Positions 1-11,552 of a stretch of DNA of 64,000 nucleotides are shown in pieces (within the stretch, counting starts at the first letter, position 1; each line of letters begins with the position of its first letter). Origin of the DNA: Lutjanus erythropterus. Its lineage: Eukaryota; Chordata; Actinopteri; Lutjaniformes; Lutjanidae. Made by a program: the position numbers and the translations under genes. The stretch lies in assembly GCA_020091685.1 (NCBI GenBank), contig CM034613.1:15768932-15832931 (forward strand), read 5' to 3'. Below the pieces are notes generated by a model that did not search any database, was not told the origin of the DNA, and saw only the letters and a list, made by a program, of their open reading frames with translations.

Positions 1-376
1 GATGATATGTCTGTGACCCCAACACTTGAAAATACATACATGACACAATTGACTAAGCCCCACCCACTTTTACACCTGTCAGGCTTTCCATTCTTGCACT
101 GCATGTACACTGTTTAAAATTATAACAGTGGCAGATTCAACATCCAAATTGATTCCTGATTCCACAGAGAAGGAAACTGAAGCAACTAAAATAATGACTC
201 TCACACTAATGCTAATGTTTGTGTCATTTGACTTTAATATTTCTATCGGACACATTTCAAAACAAGAACCCTGTGAAGCATCTTAGATATATAAAGTTAC
301 TTAACGCCTGCATACATGATATCACATTAATGCTAACAGAGTGAGGCTAAATATAAAATAACTATATAATAAATAA

Positions 377-408
377 ACACACACACACACACACACTTAT
401 ATATATAC
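377..408. repeat. (AC)10 microsatellite followed by (TA)n
   Basis: Ten AC units run from 377 to 396, followed directly by a short TA tract to about 408. Compound AC/TA microsatellites are common in fish noncoding DNA. Low-complexity peptides read from this tract are not genes. Confidence 0.95.
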
Positions 409-2496
409 ATAGAAGACAGAGAGCAAGCCTGAGAGAGATGCACTGACGTCACTTTGATTCTGCACCAGTCCACATCATCCTCCTCCTCAGTCCTCTCACA
501 TAACAAGTGCAGATGCAGTGGTATCTTACAAACTTGGCTGGAGGTAACGTTAATGCAGCGAGCCAACGTAAGTAAGCATGCTAATTCATTCCTCATACAT
601 GTGCTCTTGTATTTCACATTTTTGAAAGACAACAAAAAAGACAGCACTGTCCAGACTCATGAGACACAGAGTATCATTCCTCTTAGAGCCCCATACATAC
701 ACCGCTTCAACATGTAGACAGATGCAAAGCTTGAGTCAGTTGCTGTTTGCAGGACAGGCTTAAACAAGGGTCAACTGTCCGTAAAGTTCTTGCATTTTTT
801 TCCCCCACAGACAATATCGCAATAACAACCCTGATACACTAAATACCTCAAATACCCGAAATATTCCTGGTATTATGTGTGAAGTACCAAAGCCACTGGG
901 TTGATGTAGTGTGTAAGTTGCTGTTCTGGAGGCATATTTAGCAACAAACCCAAAGTCATTCATCATTTTAAAGGAAAGACTTTGCTGTGAACTGTGTAAA
1001 TTTGAGCAATTTTAACCTGAAGTTTCTATGACAGTTTGTGAAGAGTATAATTTAGTCACAAGGAGATTTCAATTTCTGAAAGTGCTTCTGCTGAATTTTT
1101 TTAAAAGTCATTTTTAAATGATACAAGTGCTAAAAATAGTCTCTGAGATAAATACCTCAAAACTTGATACTAAGAAATTAACCGTTTGAAAATAACAGAG
1201 AATACAGTACTCTTGTACAAACAAGTTTAGCGAGAATATGGTGTGTCCCTCACTCTCCAGGTGTTAAAGTTAATATTATCCAGTTACCAAAAGTTTGGTA
1301 AAAGAGAGAAGCTTGAATTTAGAAGGTGATCGGTTCTATTTTGCTGTTTAATAAATAGGTGTGAGAATAGTTCCTTCCTTGACATTTTGTGAGCACATTT
1401 TGTTTATTCTGCACACATCTCCAAGCTGTCACGCTTACCTTTCTGATTAGGTGGCCAGCTGGGATGCAATAAAACTTCACCCAACTGCACTCAACAGCAC
1501 AGCAAGATGACATTTTCACTTGGTTATGTGACACGATCGTGACTCAGGACTTAAAGTCTATAGCACTGCAAGGATAAACGGTAGGACACACTGACTATGT
1601 AAATGTGGTCTTTTCTTTAATAATGAAAAGTGATGTACGTAATTTTCCAGCTTTGGGCCTTGCACATCTGGCTTATCTGGTCTGCCGTTTAGGAAAAATT
1701 CTTGCAGTTACCACATGGTGGTGTATGCTACAACAAAGACAGACACACACCACCATCATGGCACACCACCCTTACATGCATGCATGCTCACATGGCCAGA
1801 CACAAGGGAAAGCTCCTTGCTATGGCCTTAGTGACATCTCCCCGCCGTGATGTAGAAAGAGATTATCGACCCTCTCGATCTCGAGGTAAAAACCTCTGCA
1901 CGGGGCAGCGACAGGGGTCAGTGTCAGGAGAGAGGCTGAATGTATAAGTGGACGGGATAGATTGAGGGATAGGAGGGGTGACTCCAGAGGCTACTCGCTG
2001 TCAAGACGCGGTTGCGTGGCCAACATTGTAATATCATGTTTACACTCTTGTCATACAAGCCGCACACTCTGCTGCTGCTGTTTCGACCGCGCTCGCTGTA
2101 AAATGACTTCAGTTGCGGATTAGCCGTGACCACGCTCCTCACATCGCACTGTAGTTCTGACAAGAGTAATTACAGTTTTTCAGTGCAACATCCTCTCTTA
2201 AGAAGATAATTTTTTTTTAACAATCCATCTCATCCCAATCCAGCGCTTGACTTTGGACTGATACAAAAACATAAATCAAAGTGTATTACAGACGGGGAGG
2301 GGGTTTGGCGAACTTCACATCCAGACTTTTGTTGGTTAATAGGTTGCATTAAGCCCATCAAGTGGTGTGGTGCGTGATAAGCAGTCTCGCGGGCCCAGTA
2401 GGGGCCTGAAGAAGCTCTTGTAATGAATGGTTGGAGCACTGCTGATGCACGGCAATCATTAACAGCCTGATAATTACTCTGGATACCTCGGTGGAT

Positions 2497-2634
2497 TGTG
2501 TGTATGTGTGTGTGCGTGACGCAGATAGAGCCATTACGATGTGTGAGGCCTCAGAGAGAAACAGATAAGCGCTGTGTTTGTGTGTATTTTGCTTTGCTGG
2601 TTAACATATTGTGTGTGTGTGTGTGTGTGTGTGG
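2497..2634. repeat. GT-rich block with (GT)11
   Basis: An imperfect TG run at about 2497-2518 is followed by a pure (GT)11 at 2611-2632. The two short Cys/Val-rich open frames here are by-products of the repeat. Confidence 0.95.
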
Positions 2635-3344
2635 CCTAGAAACGTCCTACTCTGGCTTCTGTATTCATATTCATGCTTACAATTGCAAATACGAGCGCAT
2701 CCTCTGCTGCTTACTGTGGAGTTATTTGAAATCGTCTCTGGTAATGCTGCTGTTGAAACAAAACAACGCTGGCCTGATTACGGAAGCATGATGGATGCTG
2801 GGTATTTAGGGCCTCTGTAACAAACTCCTCATTTTTACCTTCATCTGACACAAAAACGTCATCAAAACAATACATCAAAGCAAAACGGTGTCCTCACTTT
2901 TAGCTCAAATTAAAGCCGCTCACACGACGCTAATTTTGACAAAGTTCCCAAACATCTGCACGATCAAGACTAATGCTTGGATCTCCGCATGCATTCGTAT
3001 TCGAAGACTGACTTGTTTACTCAGTGGGTTCATTATTATTCACTTGCTTTTTGTATCACTGACCGAGAGACGTCTCTATGGAAACGAACCCATCACCCTG
3101 CATTAGTGACAGCACGGCATAATAGACTAATAAGAAGAAAAAACACAATGATGTTCTTATGTCGCTCTCAAACGGCTCAGAATGATACAATGGGCACCTT
3201 GCTCAGGGAATAGAAAACATTAAGCCCCTTAAGGACGCCGGTGAAAACCCTGTTTATCCGTAAATAATATATAAAAAGGGAGACATTCTTTAATTAAAGC
3301 AGCCGTTCTGACATCAAGTGTATTCATGCATGTGTTTCCCTGCT

Positions 3345-3698
3345 TTAAAGGGCCAGTGTATGAAATTTACTGGCAGGATATACTGACAAATGGAATGTAA
3401 TATTCATCAGTATGTTTTCATAACTGTATAATCACCTAAAAATAAGAATCATTGTGCTTCACTGCCTTAGAATGAGCCGTTTATATATACGGAGGGTACA
3501 GGTCTTCTTCCACAGAGGCTGCCATATTGTACCATGTCTCTCCAGTAGTCCAGAACAGACAAACCAAAACGCTCGCTTCAGATACAGCTTTTTACTTTTT
3601 GTGCCCCCGTAGGTTCTCCTACACACTCAGAATGACACATTTACAATCTGCAAGCTCACTGCTAGTTCCCACTCAATCCTAGTAATTGGTGTTTTAAA
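3345..3698 (+). mobile_element. Teleost dispersed repeat beginning TTAAAGGGCCAGTGT
   Basis: The segment opens with TTTAAAGGGCCAGTGTATG and closes with a decayed version of the mirrored end near 3690 (CCTAGTAATTGG then TTTTAAAG). From memory it matches, block by block, a very common percomorph repeat of about 350 bp: a GGATATACTG block, then AATATTCATCAGTATG, then AATGAGCCGTTTATAT, then CCACAGAGGCTGCCAT, then CCGTAGGTTCTCC. It has no coding capacity and is probably a nonautonomous DNA element. The repeat-library name is not asserted. It abuts another repeat at 3694. Confidence 0.7.
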
Positions 3699-4140
3699 GG
3701 TGCTGTAAGTGACATTCGCTGCCACTAGAGGTCCCAGGAGACGTCTCAGAGATGAAACAAGCACTGAGGCCAGTTTGGATCCACTTTGCAGTGGACGGTT
3801 CCAAAACTCTGATGAAACTGTCAAACTAGGCAGTGATGATGAAGTTACTGAATTGCCTAAAATGTTTTTTTTTTAGAAATATTGGTATGCTTTTTAGCTG
3901 CAGTATGAGAAACTTACTCACCAGGTTGCAATGTTGAAAATGAAGGGAGGACAGAGAGACCAGCAAGCTAGACTAACTAGCTTTTGCCCAAAAAGTGGAA
4001 ACTAGCAAGGTAGACCAACTTTTTTTTTTTAAATCAGACGATACTTGGACCCTTGTTAGTCTACTAACGTTAGCACTGCTGTCACATTATAAAGAGGAGG
4101 GGGTTTAGCAGGTGTCAGCTAATCTTTCATTCATGGGTTC
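3694..4140 (-). mobile_element. Dispersed repeat, inverted partner of the copy at 36.15-36.48 kb
   Basis: Read on the minus strand, this segment aligns with 36150-36475 on the plus strand. Shared blocks include GCAACCTGGT/GCAGCCTGGT, AAGTTTCTCA, CAGCTAAA, AAACATTT and the string CACTGCCTAGTTTGACAG, versus CACTGACTAGTTCAACAG in the other copy. No open frame is preserved. The plus-strand start TTTAAAGGTGCTGTAAGTG lies exactly where the previous repeat ends, so one probably inserted into or next to the other. Teleost family from memory, name not asserted. Confidence 0.65.
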
Positions 4141-7100
4141 AGTCCATGCATGTACTATTTAGAACTGGATACCAGACCTATTCCCTCCAATGAGAGTTGC
4201 TAGCCTGGTTGCACACACCAAAAAAGTTTTCCAGCCTTCTGTGTTAGTGTTACTTGTGCTGGACCTGCCTGCAAGTTCTCGCCCAGCTCGCTTTTATGAA
4301 CTCCAGAAAAATGTTTGAGGTTCAAGGTGTCCTGTCAAGTTTTACGAAGGTCTATTTTATAATGCTGGCTTATGGGGGGAAATGCTTTTTGGGCCCAAGA
4401 GGAATTTTTAGCTGCCAGAGGGAAAAATTGGACGCAAGGCCGAACAGCAATGCTCTGTCTAGTTCCATTATCCATCTATGGTTCAGTCGTGGTGACAGCA
4501 ACTGACTTGAGTGTCAAAGCTCACAGCAATATGTGGCCTTGTAATCTCAGCGGTCTGTACATTACCCTGTGATTTGAATCACAACAGGGAATATCACACT
4601 GAGCGATGTAATGAGTGGTCTCGGCCCCAGGTTGGTTAACTGCCTGTGACTCCGCTGGAATTGATTTTAAGAGTTATTAATTCTTAGTTTTTGCTCCTCA
4701 CAGATATTGAACCAGTCAAATTACCAGTACCAATGGTCAGTACAAACCCACAAGTGAGCGCTTATGTAGTAGGTGCTATAATGGCCTGAAATGTAATTTT
4801 TGTTTTGCTTATTTCTTGAATAAATCAAACACCAAGGATGTATATAATTACATCTTCGTTTCAGTTAATATTTAACATCTTTTAGTTTCAGATATTTTCC
4901 AGGTCAGAGGACACCTTGACTGGGATTTGGGTTTGTATATTTTATCTGAGAGCAAAACAGAAAAACAATAGATTGTCATATTGCACAGTACTCCCCTCTC
5001 AGTCACCTCAAGTTCAGATCAACAATGCTACGGAGCTTTTGTTTTATCATTCCAGGCGCCGATGTTTGGCCTCTGTCCAGAGTGGTGTTTCAGTGATTGA
5101 GAGCCCAAACAGTCCTGGCCCGCCCTGCCTAGTTTAGTCTACCGAGGGGTAATTGAATAGCGCAAGGCTGCAATAGCATTGGACTGGAGGAATGCTGAGC
5201 TGCAGGGGAATATGGAGAAGGTTTCAGCCAGGAGCAATTAAACAGAGAAATGATGCGTGAAATAGCAGGGAGGAGGGGGGTGTTAGTGAAGTGAGAGTAA
5301 AAGCGCAAAGACTGTAAAGGGGAGCAAGAAATGTTGAAAATTTAGCAGAAACAGTTGAGGTAGAGAAACAGAGATGATGTGAAAAGAGATTAAAGTGGTG
5401 TAAAACAAAAAAACAGACAAAAGGGAAGAGCAGAGTGAGACTGAAAGTGGCCATGCTGCGATGCCAACTCTCGAGTGCAGAGTAAGCCTTCTGTATATAT
5501 ATCATGTGACAACACTTCAAACTAAACTTTGCATTAAGATGTAACACTATCTCAAATATTCCACACAAAGACCTTATGGTGAGAGAAGAAATTCAGTAAC
5601 TGCCATTCCTAAATATCTGACAGAACAAAAAACTGCCTGTACGAAGGTTTTAAAAGTTTTATTTTCCTACTAATCAATATTTCCTCAAAAGCTGACCTGC
5701 CGAGTTGTCAAGCACTGTGCTGCTGCACCAACTGTTCTGTTGACTATAGGGGAAACAGTCTCTCACAGTTACATGAACTGAATAGCACAGGTGATGTACA
5801 GCAGATTTAGTTCTTGTTTGCACTAACCTTTTTACTGAAAAAACTCAAAGAATCTACATTTTATTAAGAAATACCGACTCCCTCATCAAGCTCCATCACT
5901 GGACACATAACCTTAATACATGACTTACTGTATGAGGACAAGGTAACTGTCGTCTGGCTTTGTCCATGCAAGAAGACACATGGGGACAGTTATCAGAAGC
6001 TAAACAGCCACATCAACAAGGAGGAAACAAGGCCATCTTTGATCACAGGTAGTTTCATTTGTCATTTTGCTGTTTCAGTTATTGATTATGGTAAAGATAT
6101 GACAGCAATCTATGTACATTGACCCACCAGTCCAAACCTTGGTGGGTCCATCTTGGTTGGCCAAAACAGTTTATGCAAATTTCATTGTGAGGGTGAATAA
6201 AAGTAACCCTATAATGTCCATCAGAGGCTGCAGAATGTACTTTTTTATTTTCTGAATAAGCAAATTGGAGGAATATATTTTCCTATATGATGTTACCCAT
6301 TCGCTAGCGTGCTAAATGGTTAGCCTCAGCGGTTTCTACATGCCAACAGTTTTAGTATCAGTGTTCTCATGACTTGACCACTTGAACACCAAGCATATGG
6401 TGTACACGCCTTCCCATGTCATAACCACGAGCTCGCAAGTTCCATCTGAAGGCAGCGCTGGTCAGATATGACAGACAGCGACCTGTCAACACAGTCAAAC
6501 AGCCAACAAGCCGACAACTGTTGTCACATCTTGATTTAAATGTTGCCAAACTCTGCTTGGTGCTCCAGATGAGTCCTGCCCAACTGGAAAAAAAGACCAA
6601 AAATAGACTTCCTGGATTTTCTCATATGGAATCACCAAAACAATTCTAACAATCGCAGTAAATTTCTAATCTTCTCTCGCTCATTTTTTAGGTTTTTGTT
6701 AAAGGCTTTGATCTGTATGAGCATCACATGGATGCCTGAATCATCCACCACATCACGTTGCTTCCAAATCCAAGCTGATAAACACATAATACATAAAAGC
6801 AACAAAATAGCACTTTATTAATCAATTTGTATCTCTTATTTGCAGTAATCAGAAACAGACTGATCCACCTAAGATGGCACCAAAGTGACCGGCTGCCATA
6901 GCAACCATTTCTGAGCCCTGCATCTAAAAAAAAATCAAGTACCTTATTACAGGTAGTGCTATCCTTTGTGCTCAGAAGAACATCAGTCCTCTTTGAATGT
7001 TTTTCATTATGTTCAGATTGGCATGACTTGTCAGAGAAGCAGGAGAACCAAGCTAAAATAAAACTTAATTTTGTGCCTTATTTTGAGAAATGGCTCGCTA

Positions 7101-7838
7101 AAAGTTAGTGCTTTTACATGAAGTCTCTTAGAGACCCTGCAGCTGCCCTTGTGATTGAATGTTTTTTGTCTTCAAAACTCAAAACATGCATTTATTACAA
7201 GCTTTAATTGCAATTATGCCTTCATTCCTCTTTTATCTCTAAATAATAAAGTTTTTTAAAAGGTAGGCTTAACAAAATTGTATGTTAATGGCTTTTGATG
7301 GTGCAGCTTATTTTCAAAATGCCATGGTTTCTTGTGTCGGAGTTATAAAAGAGTGCACTCACTTCAGTCCGGTTTGAAAGAAGGTGGAGTGGTCTGTTGC
7401 TCAGATTTTGACACTTGAAGCTTGAGTGGTTGTGTTGACAACTTTCACCTGATGCCTAAGAGATGAGGAGCTTTTTTTTTTGAGGAAGTGATTTCTCGCT
7501 TTTTTTCCCCTGCATCTTTACACACAAGCTTGTTAAGAGTTCACCCGAGCTCCTATCAGCAGCCACAGCTGGATATCTACTGAGAGCTTTCCACGCGAGG
7601 GCCCGGGATTCAGGGATTTAGGAGTTGATAGAGGAGAAGGCTTTAAAAGGCATAGTGTGGAGGCTCTTGAAGTACACTGAAATGTCAGTGACCAGAGCAA
7701 TGTTAAGGTCCTGGATGACTTCTGCATGGACTGTAGCTGAGCCGCCACCATACATACATGGCCTAATGAGAGGAGCTCTGTGAGGCTGCAGTGTGGAGAA
7801 TCATCCTAAAATTGGTCTTCAACTTTCAAAATGTTACA
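4141..7838. other. Unique noncoding stretch, no gene seen
   Basis: All frames are short and lack motifs. The segment 5220-5450 is purine-rich on the plus strand, which explains the 114-codon minus-strand open frame at 5224-5568 (Phe/Leu/Ser-rich, no domain). I see no mobile element with recognisable ends and no RNA gene. Confidence 0.5.
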
Positions 7839-7860
7839 CGAGAGCGAGAGAGAGAGAGAG
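7839..7860. repeat. (GA)n microsatellite
   Basis: Imperfect GA tract of about ten units ending at 7860. The Arg/Glu-rich peptides in two overlapping frames here are translations of the repeat. Confidence 0.9.
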
Positions 7861-8025
7861 GTAACTTTAGCTGTGAATCAACTTCACACTTTCCTCCACA
7901 AAGCCAAACCAAACTGTTCAGTTTATGTGCAAAGGAGGAAGGTTTTTTCTGCCCATACAGATACATACACATGCATGATCTTACACACATGTTTAAATCC
8001 AATTTATGGGCATTTTGCTGTGGGC

Positions 8026-8585
8026 TAGTGGTGGAAAAAGTACACACTTTCATTCTTTCTATTCAAGCAGAGGTACAGATACTTCTGTTAAAAAAGACAG
8101 AAAAAAAAAAGGACTTACGTTGTTTTTGTCTTGTCATGTCAGAGTAATCTTCTATGTTATTTTTGTCTTATTATGTCATTTTCATCTAGTTACATCTTGT
8201 TTATGTTGTTTTTGTCTTTTACATTGTTTTTATCTTGTTACATCTTAGTAGTTTCTGTCTTATTACATCAGGTCTTTTATATCTTGTCTTTGTGTTGAAT
8301 TGTCTTTTATATGTGTTCTGTGTGTCCCATTATTTAGGCTGAAATCAGTGTTAGTGTTGGGAAAAATATAAATAAGCAATACTTCCCCCAGATGCATTAA
8401 AACTAAAGTAGCAAGCCTGTTTTGAAAATGTATGGAGTAGAAAGCACAGATTATTGTGGTAAAATGTAGGGAGTAAAAGTAAAAAGGTTGCAAAAAAAAT
8501 AAATACTCAAGTCAAGTACAGACACCTGAAAATTCTACTTAAGTACATTAAAAAAGTACTTTTACTTTGTTACTCCCCACCTCTG
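8026..8585 (-). mobile_element. AAGTAC-rich hAT-type MITE, copy 1 (complete)
   Basis: A 560-bp nonautonomous DNA element. Its left end is TAGTGGTGGAAAA and the reverse complement of its right end is CAGAGGTGGGGAGTAAC, forming imperfect terminal inverted repeats. It is flanked by a perfect 8-bp direct repeat, CTGTGGGC, at 8018-8025 and 8586-8593; an 8-bp duplication is the hAT signature. The ends are rich in AAGTAC and the middle is a degenerate array built from GACAAAAA, GATGTAACA and ACAT modules. It aligns over its full length, inverted, with 62854-63407. No transposase frame is present, so it would have been moved by a hAT transposase encoded elsewhere. Confidence 0.88.
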
Positions 8586-9681
8586 CTGTGGGCACAAGCA
8601 TTCCTTTGTGTCCCAGCGTCTCTTTTTGTCGGCAATTGTTTCAAAACATGCAATAAAAACGGAATAAAGGCTGAAATGGAGAGGTGTGGAATCACAGCAG
8701 ATCCATGACCTCTGTGAGCAGGAGCTCTCCAGCTGCCCCACATACTCATCCCGCCGCCCTCCTCCCCCTCCATCTAATCCTGCCAGAGGAGTTTAATTTA
8801 CTGCCCAGAGTTCCCTCACACAATTTCTTTAAAAGTACATTTTATGAGACTGCAATTCCATTTCATAGGAGGCCCTGTACAGTAAATCCTATTTGCGAAG
8901 CGTCATATGCGGTCACATTAACATGACAAAAGTGCCAGTCTGCAGTCCTGTGCTTTGCTCTTGCCCATATTATCGCCTGCTGAAGCATTTTATAGGATAC
9001 CGGAGTGCCAGCTCGTGTCCATCAGGAAAGTTGTAGTGGCTACTGCAGAGGCATAAGTGTCGACGGGATGGGAGATAAAAGCAGCTCAGCTGCACAAACA
9101 GCAGCAGACACCTAATATGAATCAATAATATCACAGCTCTCTCCCTCCTAAAAACTATCTACAGCTTAAATGTTGTTTTAGCAGAGTTCAGGGGGATCAA
9201 AGCATCAAAGCGCTGAAGAAATTGAAGAGAGCGCACATTTATACAGTGCTTTTGAAGTAAGTAACCTAAAAAAAGTGTGTTCCAGACAGTTTCCTCCCGT
9301 TTTCGATCAGCACCAATCTATAAGCTTAGAGCTTCTACAATGCTGCATTCTCTCAATGTCAAATTTATTGTAAATACAAGTTCTCAACTTGTAAATTAGC
9401 ATTCACATCTTGCTCCTGCAGGCAAGACCAAGGACATGAATTCTTTTCTTTTGAGTTTTTTAGTTTCTACCAATGTTTTCTAGTTTCTTGTTTTGTACAA
9501 CAGAACTACAGGCAGACTTAAGGCCTTTTCACACCGCCGCACAGTAACTAACCACCTCCAGTCATTTCAATACAGGGGAAGTCAGAAGGGGAGAAAAGTT
9601 CGATCACAGCAGCAGCCGTAAGAAGCAGTTGCCGCCCATGTGAGTGTTCACAGATTTTTTTACCAGCGCTGACTTCAAAAG
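8586..9681. other. Unique noncoding stretch, possible repeat fragment at its end
   Basis: No gene is visible. About 8780-9010 is unusually even in composition, without simple repeats, and could be conserved noncoding DNA, but one sequence cannot show this. About 9515-9665 begins CCTTTTCACACCGCCGC, which resembles the start of a GC-rich dispersed repeat known from other fish (from memory, weak). It ends where the transposase relic begins. Confidence 0.35.
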
Positions 9682-10177
9682 CCAGCATCTGTGATGATAC
9701 GGGGGGGGGGGGTGTTAGTGGCCATGGTATGTCACACACAGGTTTTGGAGCAACATATTCTGCTATCTGGATGGTTTTTTTTTCAGAGATGTCCCTGGTT
9801 ATTTCAGCGAGACAATGCCAAAACTCATTCTGCATGTGTTACAACAGCGTGGCTTCATAGTAAAGGAGTTCAGGTATTAGACTGACCTGCCTGCAGTACA
9901 GACCTGCAGTCTCCCACTGAAAATGCATGGTGCATTATGAAGCACAAAATACGGCAACAGAGAATGGGAAATAATTTAACTTGTGCCACCATCAAATTCA
10001 GGATGAGTTTATATTTACAAAAAAATAATAAAGTTAATCGGGGTATAATGTTAAATAGCTTGTCTTTGGACTGTATTCAATTGAATATTGGTTGAAAGGT
10101 TTTTGCAAATCACTGCATTAAGTTTATATTTACATTTACTCACATAACTCCCCAATTTTTTTGGAACTGGGTTTGTA
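9682..10177 (+). pseudogene. Tc1/mariner-type transposon relic, transposase C-terminus and 3' end
   Basis: A decayed 3' portion of an IS630/Tc1/mariner element. The peptide read from 9691 contains LFQRDNAKTH, the second catalytic Asp block (family form QxDNAxxH). It continues through TTAWLHSKGVQVLD to SPTENAW, the block carrying the third catalytic acid (family form SPxENxW). A stop at 9883-9885 replaces the Trp of the usual LDWPA motif. An extra CAG codon between LDWPA and SPxEN lengthens the usual 34-residue D-to-E spacing by one. A poly-G run at 9701-9712 disrupts the upstream frame. The noncoding tail ends at TTTTTTTGGAACTGGGTTTG followed by TA, the expected terminal inverted repeat and target dinucleotide. 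The 5' half is missing. Not functional. Confidence 0.87.
9701..9712. repeat. Poly-G run of 12
   Basis: Twelve G residues lie inside the transposase relic, where the intact family has a shorter G-rich Gly codon stretch. The run is probably a slippage expansion, and it shifts the reading frame. Confidence 0.9.
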
Positions 10178-10350
10178 TTTTTTTTGTGGAAATAGCAAGA
10201 TTGTTCCCTGGAGTTGTTCCCTTTCCATTACATTTAGTAAAGTGAGCTTACACTGTGGAACATTTTGGCCTGTTAGCTGTTTATGTTACATAAGTAAGGA
10301 ACCACTACCAGTTCAGTTCTGGCTCTTAATACTCATCCCAAGCAGCAAAC

Positions 10351-10620
10351 AATTATTTTGATTAAAAACGAATCTAACCAATTACTTTCTTCATCAATCA
10401 GTTATTGGTCTGATATTTTAAACATTAGAAAAAATAGGAAAAATATGAGAAAAAAACAATAGAGCAAGAAAGAAAATCAACGTTCTCACATTCACACAAC
10501 CATTACATCTTTAGCATTTTTAGCATTTTTGCTCGGACGTTTAACTTTTACCAATTAATCAATAAACAAAAATGGCTGCAGTTTCATTTTCTCTTGCTTG
10601 ATTAATTGATAAAGCTGTCT
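10351..10620 (+). mobile_element. Teleost repeat with AATCAATTAATT core, internally deleted copy
   Basis: The left part (CATCAATCAGTTATTGGTCT, then GATATTTTAAACATTAG) and the right part (GCATTTTTGCTCGGACG, then CCAATTAATCAATAAA and TTGATTAATTGATAAA) correspond, as I remember them, to the two ends of an abundant fish repeat whose ends are built of ATTAATCGATTA motifs. The middle is shortened. The right half is the same kind of sequence as 54486-54668, in the same orientation. No coding potential. Family name not asserted. Confidence 0.6.
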
Positions 10621-11153
10621 TTTAAACAGAATCCAGGTATTGCCAGGTTGATTCACTGCGGTTAATTGCACAAAGAAATCTCATATTTTTATGAGCTCTC
10701 TCCCTGTAACTGACAAGGATCAATGACTAACTGAGTGATAAACTTTTAAAAAATGCATGCAATTTAAAAGTTTAGAAAAAGTCATATCGTCATAAGTATT
10801 TAGGGAAAAGACAGGCACGGTAGTTTTTTTTCCCTGCAGGTTCCAGATGGGGAGACCAGAGCCATATGGTCCTGTTTCAGCAGCCCATTTCTTGCCATTA
10901 ATGAGCTGTGATTGATTGTATCATCAGTGCTGCTGAGCGTGGCACAGGTACTGGATGAAAGCTAAACAAGAGGTGTTAAAGTTCAGTGACCTCTGACCCC
11001 AAAACTATCCGGTGGTTTAAACCAGAATTGTTTTGTTCATCTGTAATTAGGTTATAAATACTACATCAAATGACTGAGCAAAATTAAAACACACTCAGAT
11101 TGACTTTTCCCAACAAGCTTGTACATACGTAGATCTATTTGTCTATATTATTT
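10621..11153. other. Unique noncoding stretch
   Basis: Short AT-rich stretch between two dispersed repeats. I see no gene, RNA or repeat structure in it. Confidence 0.4.
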
Positions 11154-11335
11154 TAAAGGAATAGTTTCACATTTTTGAAAAGATGCTTACCATCTTGCAG
11201 AGAGTTAGATGAGAAGATTCTGTCAAGCCAGCAGCTGGTTAGCTTAGCTTCGCAAAATGACTGGAAATGGGGAGAAACATCTGTGCAAAAGTAACAGAAT
11301 TACACAGGTTTTACCAATTACACTAATTAAGTTTA
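11154..11335 (+). mobile_element. Teleost repeat beginning AAAGGAATAGTTTCACATTTT, 5' part
   Basis: The string TTTTAAAGGAATAGTTTCAC, then GAGAGTTAGATGAGAAGATT, then CAGCAGCTGGTTAGCTTAGC, then GACTGGAAATGGGGAGAAAC matches from memory a very common percomorph interspersed repeat in the same block order. Another fragment of the same family, starting further in, lies at 42661-42790 in the same orientation. The right boundary here is vague. Confidence 0.7.
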
Positions 11336-11459
11336 TGTACCATTGGTCAAACAGAGTCAGAGTGATGCTGCTGTGCACAGGACCTGAAGTGGCATCACTG
11401 CTAACACTATTTCATATTAATAAGACTGCTGTAAAAAGAGTCTATTAATACATTATATC

Positions 11460-11552
11460 TTTGCAGTTGCCATGTCAGGCTTTTCTTCTACCTATCTTCT
11501 TTGTGCAATTACAGTTCCATTTTGATCCTGCACATCACTTACTTTGCATACA
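11460..11552 (+). repeat. 93-bp inverted repeat, left arm
   Basis: The sequence from TTTGCAGTTGCCATGTCAGG to CACTTACTTTGCATACA recurs as its reverse complement at 16687-16779. By hand alignment there is one mismatch in 93 positions (T here, C in the reverse-complemented partner, at 11497). Similarity stops abruptly on both sides. No matching target-site duplication surrounds either arm. See the finding on this pair for interpretation. Confidence 0.95.

Larger units (their letters stand above)
1..3344. other. Unique noncoding stretch, no gene seen
   Basis: No frame runs beyond about 100 codons, and none of the short ones shows a domain or sensible composition. The only structured sequence is an (AC)n/(TA)n tract near 380 and a GT-rich block near 2500-2634, noted separately. 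A pyrimidine-rich AG at 473-490 lies upstream of a GTAAGT at 568, but the two frames between them hold no recognisable peptide. The rest I read as intergenic or intronic DNA without visible function. Confidence 0.5.
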
